Origin: Apostichopus japonicus
Taxonomy: Eukaryota; Echinodermata; Holothuroidea; Aspidochirotida; Stichopodidae
Assembly: GCF_037975245.1 (NCBI RefSeq)
Contig: NC_092574.1
Coordinates: forward strand, 4,125,001 to 4,189,000
Length of the DNA: 64,000 nt
Direction of reading: 5' to 3'
How positions within the stretch are numbered: the stretch's first letter is position 1; each line of letters opens with the position of its first letter. Below the pieces are notes generated by a model, which saw nothing but the letters and a program-made list of their open reading frames with translations, had not been told where the DNA came from and ran no database searches. A program made the position numbers and the translations under genes. This document shows positions 13,101 to 28,100 of the stretch, piece after piece.

Positions 13101-16100
13101 CGGTAATTAGCCACTAGTGCAAAGTCAATACATACAGCTGCGGTCAATACCAACAACACAGTGTACATAGCAGCGATGGACAAATCAGGTCCAGATAACA
13201 GATCACAAGGTATCACGTTTCATTACTGTCTGCATTTTGTAGCGACAAGAAGAAAACTTCACTTGCAAGCAACGCGATTTGGGGCAAGTCTTCAATGCCT
13301 TTAAACAAAGCAATGTACTTGCATATTGATTGCAAAGACCTGGGAAGGTCAAAGTTGATCAGTTAGAAAGTTGAACTTGTTAGGAATGTGTACAAAGCAA
13401 GGTTCTAAGCAAACTACAACCTATATTTAACATACATGTAAGGTGACCCCAAAATGACTCACCAAGCTTTTACATCGTGTAGCAGAAAGCACATTTAAAC
13501 AATCAATACTGATGATTCTGATCGAATCTGACATTTCGCATCCTCCCTTTTAATACAGTGATATGTTCCAATGTTTGGGTAAATGAGTGCTGCAGCTTTT
13601 TCCTTACTTTCAGTAAATGTGCAAGCAACTGCAATCAGTCAATCTGCAGTTTCATTATCAACCACGAGGGATTAAGTATTGGGTGATTTTCAGCCTGAGG
13701 AACGTATAGAATACAGCTATGCAAAAGAAATTACAACATGAGTCCCAAAGGAAATTGTTCGGGAAGCAGGGTTCTTTTAGTACACCAGAGAAAGCCTTAA
13801 TTTTCAAAGATACTAAGGATATTCACTGGCAAAGGATTGAATGTCTCAGAGAGGGAAAGTACTTTAAGGATGGCACAAAAACACTTGTTGAAATTTGAGG
13901 GAGGTTATTCAACTTGATAAAATACTCTGAGGTAATTATTATTATTATTATTATTATTATTTGAGGTTTACAGTCATGTACATGGCCAAGGCCCTTTCAC
14001 ACGACTTTTACAACTTAACCCTGGTCATTGGTAACTTGTCACACCTACACACCAAAGTGTGCACAATTCAATCAATCTCTCCCGGGGCACCACAGTGCAC
14101 CACAACCACGTATCCCCCGGGGGACTTCCCATAGGGTGCAGCCACAAACCGGCACACGCAACTATATTTACAAGTTACCTCGCAAGTCCCCATTTATACA
14201 CCTGGGTGAAGAGAGGCAATGGAAATAAAGCGCCTTGCCCAAGGACACAAGGCAATGATCTGGCCAGGGCTCGAACCTGTAATCCTTAGATCACAAGTCC
14301 ACTGCCTTAACCACTTGACCACAACGCCCTCAATGGTATTATATGATGACAGCTAGTTAATATGATTACAGCTAGTTAACAAAAGGTTTGATGAACAGAA
14401 TTTAGCATTAGATTGCCAATCTTCAGCAAGGTTATGCAAAATACTATGTGTTACTCAATGTTGCCATTGATCAAACTAAGATAAACAAGATTTTATTTCC
14501 CCAATTGAAGATTTATTAGCCATTAATTGAAGAACTGATGTTTATTGATTCTAAAGATAATTATTATACATTGGTAAAGAGTAGCTAAGAAATTTTTTAC
14601 TCTTTCAACATGATTTGAATTGAGAATATTTCTATGGGATTTGGGCACTAAATCATGACAAAATCATGTTATCCATAATATTTGAAGTAAACTACTGCTA
14701 TTCTGGGAGCTGAATATTCAAAGACATTCATAGTTCAGTTTGGAGCCATGATGATTACTCATTCCAAGATCACAAAAATGACAATAGTGAATGGAAATGC
14801 TTCATTTTGCCGTCTGTACCTCCAGCCCAACCTCCTGGTATGATAAATAGCAGGGTAGCTTTAGGGAATCCACAAGCAAGGTTCTAGTATGAGCTACACA
14901 ATACATGCCGTCAATGTGCCTAATCTATAGCACCTCTGATCAAATTACTGGGGCTGTGGCCGATTGGATAAAGGCGGAGGCATTTGAAGCAATGATGCTT
15001 AGCAATCGGGAGGTTCCAGGTTCGATACCCGACCGGGTCATAGTAAGGTGGGTTTTCATCCAAGAGCAATCTACGGTTATCCCATCTGAAACGACTTACT
15101 AAATTGAATTGATTCCAACTGTGAGCTAAATTGTTGAAGTGGAAGCCACCCAACATGAAAGTTGTAATCCATAAGCCTTGCAGGCTTCTCCCACATTCAT
15201 GGTCGCTAAAGCGTCATAAAAATAATTTATTATGAGTATGATTAAATGCCCTTTACCTATGGTATATGACACATCAAGATTCAAGATGATTATCATTTTA
15301 CATGGTGCAGTCAGTGTAACATACACTAGTGCAATCTAAATGTTTTACAACCCTTTGATTCATGTTTCATCAGCTGGAGATCTCTGCTTCCACTTTGGAT
15401 TTATAAAATACAAAACCAAAATACTGTCTCATTAGACTGTATTGATAACTTGAAACTAGACTTTAATAACACAGACTTGGGCAGGAATGTCACTACAAGC
15501 ATCACAATATCTCTCTTGGTCCTTTGTGGTGGTGGATCTCCCAGTACCTCCTACCTCTCACCCCCCCCCTCTCTCTCTGCCCCACCTCATACCGTTCCCC
15601 AAGACACTTTTCATTAAACAACTGCATCCATTTCAGTCAAACACAAATGTGAGACATAGTAGCCAAATATAAATATTTGTAAATAAGAAAGGTGAACCTC
15701 TAGGGATAGAAAGCTTTAAAGCAGCTAATTTAAAGCCTCAAGCTTAATACAATTACTAAATTGATATATATATCACAATTTATATACCTTGTTACCAGAG
15801 CTGGTAATGTACTTGACATCCCTCATAGTTCCAACAGGGATGATTCCCTTCGACACATTCAGCTGGAAAAGATTGACATCAAGAACCGAAAATTAATGAG
15901 AACTGATATACAAGGAATACTTTTCACTGAGAAATGTACTTTAATTGACAAGGTGTACAGTATCAGCATTGTTTCCAATGCAAGATTTCAGCCAGGGAGG
16001 CAAAATCTTAAAACTGTAATGGGGGAAGGGATCGGAACAGGTAGGGTGGGCTGACTTGCCTGTAGTGGAGGGAGAAGAGGGGAAATGCACTCAACTGATG

Positions 16101-19100
16101 AATCAAATTACAGGGGCTAAAATTAAAATCATGATCAGTCAAGAAGTTGTTTTCTGTCTAGACAATTGTATCCTTTATGTGGTTTTTCAACATTCACGGC
16201 ATATACATTTTCACACACGCTATGTAGAGGAGTCATACCATACAGTAGTGTGCATTACATGCCATCCAGGCATGCATATATGGTAGCTGCTTCACAACTT
16301 GACAGTAAAATTTGTTGTAATATACAAGTTATCATTGTTTATATCACTTTGTTGTACAAGATATATCATTGTTTATATCAATTTGCTTTGCAAAAGCCAG
16401 TTTACAATCATGGGTCATTATAACTACATATTGTTTGTTCCTGGAATTTCAAAATGCACATTTTCATGGTGGACTGCATGGCAATAGTTTTCCGAGCGTA
16501 CACAATTTTTGAGATGTTCTGTATTCAGGGCGCAAGTTTAAAACCTTTGTAACAAAACTGCGTATACAAGTGAACTTTCAGTCTTATCATTCGATTTAGC
16601 AGACCAGTTCCTGAAACGGCCTAAACTTCACTTGCTAGGAAAACTTTGCTAATTTGTGCCAAAATGACAGCAATGTCAAAGGTAGTTCATGATCCATATA
16701 TATATATGTTCGGCAACAAGCTTAATTCTTCCAATTTTAGAATTTGCTTCTGCACCTGTTCAGTGGTGTATTAAATCTTCTGAGAGCACTTTTAATGGTA
16801 AACAATTTCATTTATCTGATTCTTACCTCCTTTTCACTGGGATAGTACCGGAGTTCTCCATTTCTAAAAACAATGTACCTTTTCTTAAAACCTCTGTTGG
16901 TCTGTGAACTGGGAAATGATGAAAAGATTAAACAGCTGTCATAATAAAGCAATGAAGAAAAAGGAATGATCATAATCAGACACAAGTTATTATTCCAGGG
17001 AAAGTTGTATTGATTCTATCATCATGAAAATGCTAAAGGCTAACGGCTTAAATGTAGTCAGTATAAGCCCCAATTTATAGCGCGCTTTAATTGCTAGAAG
17101 TTTCAAAAGTACTTTCCTGGAGGTCTTTAATCTCCAAATTGTTCTCAGAAATTTTTTAAGGAACACTTAAGGATGACTGAATGTCCCAGTGAGGAACATT
17201 TCCTCAAAGGTTGTAATAAAAAAAGTTTAAGAATTTTGACCAAAGGTGACCATATTTGAATATCTAGCATATTTGGGGCCAAAACAGCATACCTTTAAGT
17301 CAGAAGCCATAAAGAAGGCTTGAATGGTACACCCATAACTAATAAGTAAGTGTGAAAACACACCAAGCAAAGTAATAATTAAAAATTCATAATTAAACAA
17401 ATTAATAATAGAACAAACATGGTACAACACTATGATGCAACAGTTACCAATTTCAAGGTATAGACACATACGTAGACACAATGCTGTTCTTGCAGCTGAC
17501 ACATATGTAAAAGGCTAAATTCTTTAAAATGGCAGAAAACTATGTAATCGATAATCTTACACTGACCAAAATGTGAATCAATGAAATGATAGCTTTGAGG
17601 AGCTTGTATTTGGTATTTCTGGCATAAAAGTCAAAGAGAAGGTACTTGAAGTGGTTCAGAGAGGGTGTAGTGTTAAAACACTACCAGTTTGTAGACAAGG
17701 TAGATGGGAAAGTGCAAATAAATGTGATAGATTCTTTAAGTTGTAATTTGAAAGGTGTTTTAGGGGTACTCATTTACATCAGCAAAGGCTTAGACTATAG
17801 ACTAAGTAACTCTATATTTGCTAATTCTCAATGACTGTACCTTTTGGAATCAGCGATGCTGACAAAATTGACGCATACTATCTTAATCTTGATTATATAT
17901 AGCAGGCAATATTCATACCTAAAAGAGGGTCCATGATAATTACTCTTCAAGGGTTATACACACATTTTTAACCCTTGACCAACAACTTAGTCCAGCAGCA
18001 ACTTATTGTTGCTTCTTTGTACAAACTTTCAGTCAATACAAACTGTATGAAACCCATTACATAAAACACACATTAATTACACTGGCAATGCTTACTACAG
18101 TGCTGTACTTTATGATTCAATGAAAACAGGAAACTAATCTGGATGCTGCTCAAAAATATACAACCCTGGTTTACTCATTAAAATGATTCAGTACATCAAA
18201 GAAAGAACAAGTTCACCAATTAAATTTCATTTATACTGGGTTTAATAAACATTCAAAGCATTTTAAAGATTTACAGATATAAATAGTAAAAAAGAACATG
18301 CAGGACCACTGTGAGTATGGGACAGATCAAGAAATCTGGTCTAGTTTGCTTAGGTCTACTAGCAGAAACCTTTGCAGACATTTGTAAATAAATCAAAAGC
18401 CATATAGAACTTCTTCCCCTTAGCAACATCTAGGGAGATTCCCTTTGGAATCAAACTGCTCCTGTTTAAGAGTAGATGTTAGTTTTAATATATATTAATG
18501 TTGACTTGTCATTTAGCCTTTGAAGAAGTTCCTGCTAGGATCGAAATGTCAGGCCAACTTACTTTTATACATTCTCCTACACAGGATCTCTAGTGGATGA
18601 GCAGGTTGCTACAGTTTTATTTTATTTTGATATATTAATGCAGACAGATTATATGATCATTATATATAGTCAAAGGTGAGAAGTTTGGGCGACACAGTCT
18701 AATATGTTAGCATTTAATGTCCCTCCTCATGGCATCCCTCCACACCTATTTCTAAATCATAAATTACAAAAAGACAAAAATCTCTCATTCTTTAGCAGAC
18801 ACATTTCATGAAGAAAAACCTTGAAGTGTCAATACATGTTTGCCGATGAATTTCGGAAAACAAACTTCCGAAGCAGATTCAATGTTTTTTATTCTAAATG
18901 CACTCTGACCAGGTGGGTTTTATGAAGAAAAGCTGTCGCAATCGAAAGAAAGATATTTGCCCTTATGGTGCGAACGATTTACCATAAAATCACTGCGACC
19001 ACCCATATCAGCATGTTCACAAACATGTAACCTATATGCTTGTATCGTCCACTCATAAGTCCTATGCATAACGTTCGTAAACAAAACATAGAGATTTGAT

Positions 19101-22100
19101 TGGCGCATGATCTGTTGGGCGGGGATTGCAAAATTTGAGTGAAGTTTGTAGAATCTACGGACTTGTTAAAAAATCTGGCAAATTTTATTCAGCTCAAAAT
19201 GTTTAACGACAGATAACTCAATAAAAATAATTATAATTAATATGAAAATTGCAAAGAACAGTGTTATTTTCACTGAGCTATCAAGGGCAGTAAGCTGGAA
19301 AGGTCAAAGTTAAAATTTGCCAAACACACATTGAGACTTTAAAAGGTCTTGACTTTCTGATCCATGACCAGTACTTACATAAGACTGTCAGAAACTGTTA
19401 CAAAAGAGATTACAACATCAGGGTCAAATTGTTCATGTGTGTGGTCACACACTGCAAATTCAATTCACTTTTCTTTCTTTCTTGTTTTTGTTTCTCAAAG
19501 TCAGTCCTTTTCACAGAGAAGAGTGATCTACAGTGTTAACAGTAGTATTATAATCGACTAGTTTAGTGTGAATACACAAAACGTGGTGAAGGATAGGGTC
19601 AAATGAGGTGGTCAATTGGAGAGAATAATATCATTACTTCATACAAATAATAACCTGGAGAAACAAAGAAAGGGTAGACTTACCCATTGTTGGAATAAAG
19701 ATTCATGTAACCACTCTTTTCTGGCTTGGCGTCCTGTCCCTGGAGAAGGTAAATATTCAAATTGATTAGAAAGGATGAACCAAGAGTCCAAGGAGAGTAT
19801 GAACAACCTGAACTAGACAATGCCAAACATCAGATCTGACTCATTCATGATTGATTTCCTACAAACTATTATTTTCATATTTAGATCAATGCTTTTAATT
19901 CACTATTAACATTATGTTAATAATTAATTCAACCCTCCATTTTCATTAATATCAATTTACACAGATTTTCTCTTCTCAACCACTTTTTTTTTCTGAATGT
20001 GATCCATCACCTTACTATCGGTATCAGTGCAGCTTTAAGGATTAAACTTCATATGCACAACTTTGTAATTTAATGTTGGATGTACTTTTAATACTGTGTA
20101 TAACACTACAATGTAATATGGGATTATAAATCTATAACACTTTACCTTCTTAGCTAATTATAAGTTCCTCACACTGCTAACTAAGTTATAAAGGCTTTAT
20201 CATCCATCTGGATTAACCTTACCTAAGAATTCTCACTTCCTAATTTGAAACCACAGAGCCCTATCACATTTAACCTAATAGGACCTAGATAGCCTATTCT
20301 TATGTTATCACAAATTTTCTGTGGTTGGGAAGAACTAAGGTGTAAACTAACCCAATTTTTGTTAAATAAAGCATTCTTGTAATGGCCTGGATCTGTCGGC
20401 CTACATGAGAGAAATCTCTTTTGTCTAATCTACACTTTTATGCCTCGACCTTCCAAAATTATGTCATAGCATGAGTTGTGTGGTATAACGCTTATAAATG
20501 CCATTCCACATAGCACTGCAATATATGCAGACTTAATACACAGCTACCTTCCTTGTGGCTATCCCATAAACATACATAAATATGCAAGTTAATACATACA
20601 TGTTAAGTCTCACTTTGTAGTTACTAAACAAACATCCAGCTCTTTCTCAATATGGAATCCAACTAGGATACAAAATATTCCATCCATTACCAAATCTAAA
20701 CCGAAAGTTAAAGGTCACTGGCTACTGCCATGACCCAGACTGACTATCAATGACAGATACTGCCAGTGGGAGGTACTATACCTTCCACTGAGAAGACCAA
20801 ATCAAGCCATGTGAAAGTATATTCGCCAACCATACAATTGTTTTTATTGGGATATAGAGAGCAATTTAACTTTCTCTTTTCAACAGTCCACCACACACTT
20901 GTCTTAACTTATCTATATTTCATATATATGTTCATGATTTCAATGGATTTAATGGCAGATATAGCTCAGTTTCCATGATAAATACTGAGTCCTCAGAAAT
21001 ATTAATATAAAAAATTCCTTATATGTATCAGAATATTTCAGCAATATATTAGTTGAAGAACACAGTTTGATTACAGTAAATAGCTAAACAAAAACCTATC
21101 TTCATGTTTAAATAATGACCTGAAATTTTGGACAATACCTTTATCTCACACACTGTTATAAACACACTGTTTTCACGTTAGCAGAGAGTGTAGTATTAAC
21201 ACTGTATTACTTAGAGATTGGTAGGATGCAGGTGAAGGTATTAGACTGGGGACATGGAATCACTGCTCTAACAGAGCAGTCTAACAGCATTGCATCGTTA
21301 GGGCTAAACGAGCATGTCAACATATAAAAAGAAGCTGTAAACAAGTAGCAAGAACATGAAAATACAAATACCACCTATAGCGTGTGTGCTAAGAACAAAA
21401 GGCAGGAAACTAACGAAGCAATTCGCGGAACTGCTACCCAGGTAACGCTCACGGAGGAAACCTAGGGCGGAAGTCACTTTAAACAAAACAGCCCCCAAAA
21501 ACCCTCACTTAAACAAGAGAAGGATACTCATCAGGCTGTTGAAACACTGTAAGCTCCTTAATAATCCAAAGGAAGAAAATTTCTGAATCCTCAGTTACCA
21601 AAAAGGACGAATTCCGAAGAAAGAATATCCCCTCGAATATACATGTATAGACACTTTGCACTTTGAATGGTAAACTGAGAACATGGGCAATGACCGGAAG
21701 GGCTGGTAATAGAGGCGCACAGTGTTAAAAGGTCACTAGGACATTCTAGGCACGGTAGAACGTGGTGCTAAGGTTGTGAGGAGACAGGTAAGCGAGGAGC
21801 AAAGCAAATCCTCCCATATCTCTGGAAACATAACAACACACCAACATGTACTTTTGAAAGAGCAAAGACTTTTTCGGCTAGAAAAGGATATTTTCAACCA
21901 CTAACCACAGGATTACAAGATCTGTGCTCTAACAACTGAGCTAAAAGTAATATGAGAACTAAGAAAACTGGAAGATTGTTCATCAACATGGCATAGGGCA
22001 TAAATTTAACAATTTTAATGGCTTGCATTTTTTATTGCAAGTAATTGCAAATGCAGCTGGGAGTAAATACAGCTGCAGACAGCTAAATGTTAACAGACGT

Positions 22101-25100
22101 TATGACACAGAATACATAACCAATGTTCCACTAATGTATATGTATTTTCACATACATCGTAGATATTTTGGTGTTTCATTAACTTATACTCGCAGCACAT
22201 TCAAGTGACTGTCGTTTCAACTCTGGATCAATGAAATTCATTTGAACATAGCCCTCTAATATTCACACATAACTGGGTATGCATGAATCCATTTAAGTGG
22301 AAACAACCATTTTAATACCTTAAGACTCCTACTTACCTACTGCTGATTTAATCCATTCACTGGTTAATGTGGGACATTCAGCACAGCACAAATACAGCTT
22401 TTAAGTTGATAATTAAGCCCATAATAATACACCAACAATTAATGCTTTGAATGTTACGTGGGGTTGGGTAGTTAACAGTTGATGCAAATAAGTATCAGAT
22501 CTCCATACACGAAACAGAGACTGAAACCTGCAAAAGCAAACCGAAAGAGCAATGTACTTGTTACCTCTTTTAAGTCTTGTGGTAACTTCTGGTAAGTCTC
22601 CGACACCTTTTGTAAAGTTCGTTGCTGCAAAGAAATAATACAAGATAAGTGATACGCGAGCGAATACATTAGGAAGAAACATCATTTGAAGAGGAACACT
22701 ATGTCTTACAGAAACCATTAATAAAGACTAAGAACTTTCATTAATTCATATAAAGGAAACAACTGTAGCAATGATTGTTAATCTTCAGTCTATATTCTTT
22801 TGGACAATAAATGGACAGGTTAAATAGGACTAAGTTGACACATTTTGACATATTTGGTATGCGGAGTGTAATATATAAAGGATTATTGTCATATATGTAT
22901 CAATGGGATATTCCATGAGGTCTTTGGTCCAAAGAATGAAGACAACCCCTTTGTTCTCATAATAGTAACTAAGATGGGATATCAATTTGGAGAAGTCAAC
23001 CATCAAACAGCTTACAAATGCAACAACTTCTGACCACTTCCCTCAATCCTTCTCCTTTCATGCTAACCTCACGACTAGTAAATTGAATAAACTATTTAAT
23101 GGCAAAGCATCAATTTCTATCTTCAGTACAGGACAAAAGAAACCAATGATATAATGGTGATTTATACAATACAACAGATTCTTACTATATGCAAAGAGGT
23201 ACACTAGTTCAATCTTATTTCCCATTGCAAACCATGATCTTAACCTTTAACCAGTTTGTGAAAAATGTATGTGTTTCCTTCAGGAAGTTGAAAGAACAAA
23301 GAAGACTGCAGTACTTAGACATACATAGCAGCAGTAATAGTATAAGAATCAAGTTCAATATACTGCTGAACACACAACACAAATATGTATATGGACTCCA
23401 AAACATGCATCCAAGTATTTCAGAGTACCACCCATGGAAACTCACAGTTCAATTGGTAACTACTTCAAATTAATACTTTGAATTCATAGGTTATATTATA
23501 AGTGCTATAAATTTCTGCACAGTTTTAACACAGGTTTGTTTTCTCATTCCTGACGCTAATACTGCTGAATCATGTCCAGAGATATGATCACTGAATTTCA
23601 GCAAATGTTTCACATTCATTATGAAAAATAAATGCACGTCTTAAACTTTGTCTTGGGGTACGATACCAATACAATAGTGCCTAGTGGGGCATACCTGATC
23701 TCTATAGCATCATTTATCATATAAACACTGTTACAATTGACACACAGGTACCTACAGCCTTCATTGATGCCACAATAATGATGTCATTGATCATGTGTTT
23801 GTCAACACAAACACATCAAAAAACACATTAATCATCCCAATATAAGCTAAAATGACCACAAAATGATCATAAGTTGGTCAAACTTAAAGGAATAATGAAA
23901 GCCGGGATCGATTGAGTTGTTCCTCTCTGAGTTGTTCCTCTCTGATGTCATCAATATATATGCAATTTCAAGCATATTACATAATCAATGACGGCTACTG
24001 TATATTGTGGTGAGGTCTTAGGAGCCAATTTTCAAAGCGATCCTATTCAGTCAAACAGGAAGCGGTTAACTTAAAAGTTCGAATATTAGAGAGTTTTTAG
24101 GTTACTGCATGAATAATATAAATTTTCTTTGATCCCTGCCTTCATTATTCATTTAATACTTCCTTTCCTGTCACATATACAGCATGTTTCCTCACTGGAA
24201 TACTTTGTAATTTTATGATCTACACCATCTGTGAATAATTTGTAGGATCCTGCAGTGAGAACTCTAAATTTCTGTCTGATTTTGGTCCAATTATGTTTTC
24301 TCTTCAGAATGCTAAAAACTGGTAATTCATATCCAGAAAACATGATGACTTTAATTAAGTAAATATGCAAAATTACTCATCATGTTAAACTTTACATCTT
24401 TGGCTACAACCCTACTGTGTCCCTGTACTCGTCCTTTCTCCCCCCCCCCCTTCCCCCACCCCCATCTCACCAAACTAAGGAGTATGAAAACTTAACAAAT
24501 ATGTCACCATTGAAGGGATAATATTCAGAAGCAAAATTGAATAATCATGAACATGATGAGCTCTTTTCTGAAAACTTCTGTGTGTGTTAAGTCTTCAATA
24601 GTGCTCAAACATACCCAATGTGGAATGCTAAACTTCCTACAACACTATATGGTCATGTCACTTGAAAATGGATAAATTACACCACTTTTGTGCAAAATGT
24701 CCAAAGGATTACATGACAAAAATACAAAAATGTCCCACTTTTATGAAGTTTATAGAGGTTAATGAGTTACATCTTGGAATAAGGCATTTTCTACTGCTGT
24801 GAAGGACAACAATATTTCACCCAAAATATACTAAGAGACCAAACATGAACCAGTACCTCAAAGGGGGTTTTCTTGTGCGTTCCCAACGTAAACTTAATCT
24901 GCTAATTGACATGAACCAATGTCTAGTAATAAAGTTGCAGAGGAGCTTGAAAGTTGAATATTGAATATTTAATATCGATGGCCTTTTAATGAGCAATATT
25001 TCCCCTACACTTAACAGTAAAACTTAATCTAAATAACTAAGTAAAGAATGACAATGCTAAAGCATTTTTTTACAAGCCATATTATTTAAATAGTATAGCT

Positions 25101-28100
25101 ACTCTCTCTCCACACAAACACACCTAGAGCCCTTATCTCATATCACAATGTTTACCAAAACAAGACGGTTAATCCATGCACCATAATATCTTTAATTTAG
25201 CTACATATATATCACAAATAGGAAATAGCATACACAAGGAAATACAGATAAGAGGAAGTTATAATGTTTATTATCAGACATATCCTGGTTGATTCAATAT
25301 ACACTGAACTGGTGATATCATCTTACCACAGAGTTGAAAGATTCAATAAAGAAACATTGTTCAAATATTACCTTGCAATAATGAGTTACAGTCAAGCTTA
25401 AAGCAAGACAACCATTGATAATGGTACAGAGACTGGACATTGCACTACACCATATTATATTGGTGTTTGGTACAGGGATAGAGAATTTTCATCACTCATC
25501 CCCCTCCCCCACCGCACACCCCCCCCTCAAAAACGCACACAAAAGCAAGAAAGTACTGCATCAATTTCATTAGGTATAGTAGCTGGTGTTTGGAGTTGCT
25601 CTCATAACAAGCCTGACCATACAGTAGCTGGTGTTGGGGGCTACTCTAATAAGCCTGACCATACAGTAGCTGGTGTTGGGGGCTACTCTAATAAGCCTGC
25701 CCATACAGTAGCTGGTGTTGGGGGTTGCTCTCATAAGCCTGACCATACAGTAGCTGGTGTTGGGGGCTACTCTAATAAGCCTGACCATACAGTAGCTGGT
25801 GTTGGGGCTTGCTCTCATAAGCCTGACCATACAGTAGCTGAAGTGTGTTGTAATTCAGGACATTGCCAGTGAGAAATTGATTGAGTCAGTGGACTATTTA
25901 TGCACAGTTTGCAAGTTTTGGCAAACTTGTGGCTTAAATTGTTAGATTCTAGTCCTGCTTTGTCTGAAGACTGTTAAATGAGACACCAATGAAAAGCATT
26001 CCTTCCTCTACCTGCTTGTATTGACTAAAATAGTGACTAATGGCTGTGATGTGACAACTACCTTTCAGTAGCATTCCAATTTGATAATGCTATTATACAA
26101 ATATTTCAGCTGTATCCGGTTCATAAGGGTATACTTTTATGCACAGTAACAAAAGACAAGTTTCATCAAAAGTTTAATCTGTAAAGGCCCGGTCACACTA
26201 TACCGATTTTTTATCGGAATACTATCCGATTTTCCCAGAGGAATCGAAACAGACAGTTTTTCGTTCGGGTCTTCTAGCCACAGTGATAAAGGACCTGATT
26301 TGCTATCTGTTGAGCCATTCCGACGTGGAATAGCCATCTCCTAACTTTTGATATTGACTCCGTTTCCTTTTATCGGTTAGCTATCCGATTTCTCTTCCGA
26401 TTTTTATCGTTTTTCGATGTGACGTCACTTCAGAATGTAGTCCGTTCCAGAACCCTCAGATTTGGAGTAGGTATTCGAATATTCCACTGCATTCATTACA
26501 TTCACTACCACAAACCTCACTCTTCGTCCTAAAATCGGAAAAATCGGACCGTATTCCGATAAAATATCGCTGTAGTGTGACCGGGCCTTAACTCTAGGAA
26601 GTCTCATAACAAAGCATATCTATGACATCAGTGTGTCTTATTACCTAAGGGAATTTCAAGAACACCTCTTAGTGCTATTTCCTACAAAATAGAACAGCAT
26701 ACTTCCAGTTTTACCATAAAATAGAAAACAACATATTTAGGCATATATGCTTTTACATATTGACAGAATCCCCAAACCTTACCTGGTTTGTGAATAAACG
26801 AGCGACGTACTCACCTCCTATAACCTTATGCATTACCGTATTTACCTCGCTCAAGCATCTGGCAATTATTTGTATGTGTGTGTGCCTGTGTGGCCATCTC
26901 CCTTCCGTAAATTCCAGGCCGCACTGGTGCGGCACCGGACGGAGAAGGGGAGAGGAGCGACCAAAGGGCAGAAAACCCCAAGGATACATCCAAAAAGTGG
27001 TTCTCACCTGAAGAGACCCCGGCGGGCTGCGGCAGGTGACAGGTGGGTCCTGAGTGGGTCGTCGGTGGGTGCAGGCGGGACCCCAGCGACATCCCTCGGA
27101 CATTCCTGGGAGAAAGTGGCCGCCACGTGGTCATGTCTGCGGGGCCAGCTCCCCTGGTATCCGAGGAAGGTATCCGACGTGGTTGTATGGTTCCGTCCGC
27201 GAGGTCCCCCATCGTGGGGAGGCAGGCCGGGATGTTATATGAGGCAAGTACGTTGCTCGTTAATTCACAAACCAGGTAAGGTTTGGGGAATCACAGCTGG
27301 TACTCCCTTACCTCATATAACCTTATGCATTGGTGACACAGGAGCCCTGGCGGTGGGCTGAGGATCTCGAGGGCAGCGGCCCCAGGGCAGCTCGGGCAAA
27401 ATCCCCTTCGGTGGCAGGAGTGTTTGTTAGGTAGCAGGCCACAAAGGAGGACGGAGTATTCCAGGCCGCTGCTTTCATGATATCTTCCAGGGGAATTCCC
27501 CGGAACCACGCCCTGGACGTGGCGTGGCCTCGGACGTCGTGTGCCCGGACGGGTTCCCCAGGCTGCGCATGGTCCCGGATGAGGTAGGCCATCTACCGCG
27601 AAATGGTGTCCTTTGAGGCCGGAGTGTATGGCGACCTTGGTAAGATGAAGAGCCTGTTCGAGGTACGTAAGTGTTTGGTTCTTTGGACGTACCACTTAAG
27701 GGCTCGAACGTGGCACCAGCGCTTGCCTTCCACGATCGATGAAGCCTGTGACAAACTCGGGAGGAAGATCTCAATTGGAGTGAAGGTTACTGTCTGATTC
27801 TTTGGAAGGAAGTGCGGGTCAGGCAGTAACCTGACTCCTCCTGGCTCGAACCTTGTGAACCCCCGCTGAAGGGTGAGGGCGTGGAGGCAGCTTCTGCGTC
27901 TAGCCGAGGCGGCCGCGACTAAGAAAAGGGTTTTGTGAGTGAGCTTGTCCAGCGGCGCATTGTGTAATGGCTCGTATGGAGAGCCCGCCGAGGCCGTCAA
28001 GACCTCGTGAAGAGCCCAAGATGGGGCCAGGCGGCGCCTGGGTGGGCGTCTGTGGAACATTCCCGTTAGGACGTGACGGAGGACCGAGTTGGTTCCTACG

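Noticed and set aside
25570-25830. 86-codon minus-strand repeat ORF
   Set aside because: The 42-bp unit is a multiple of three; no start context, no domain, lies in intron.
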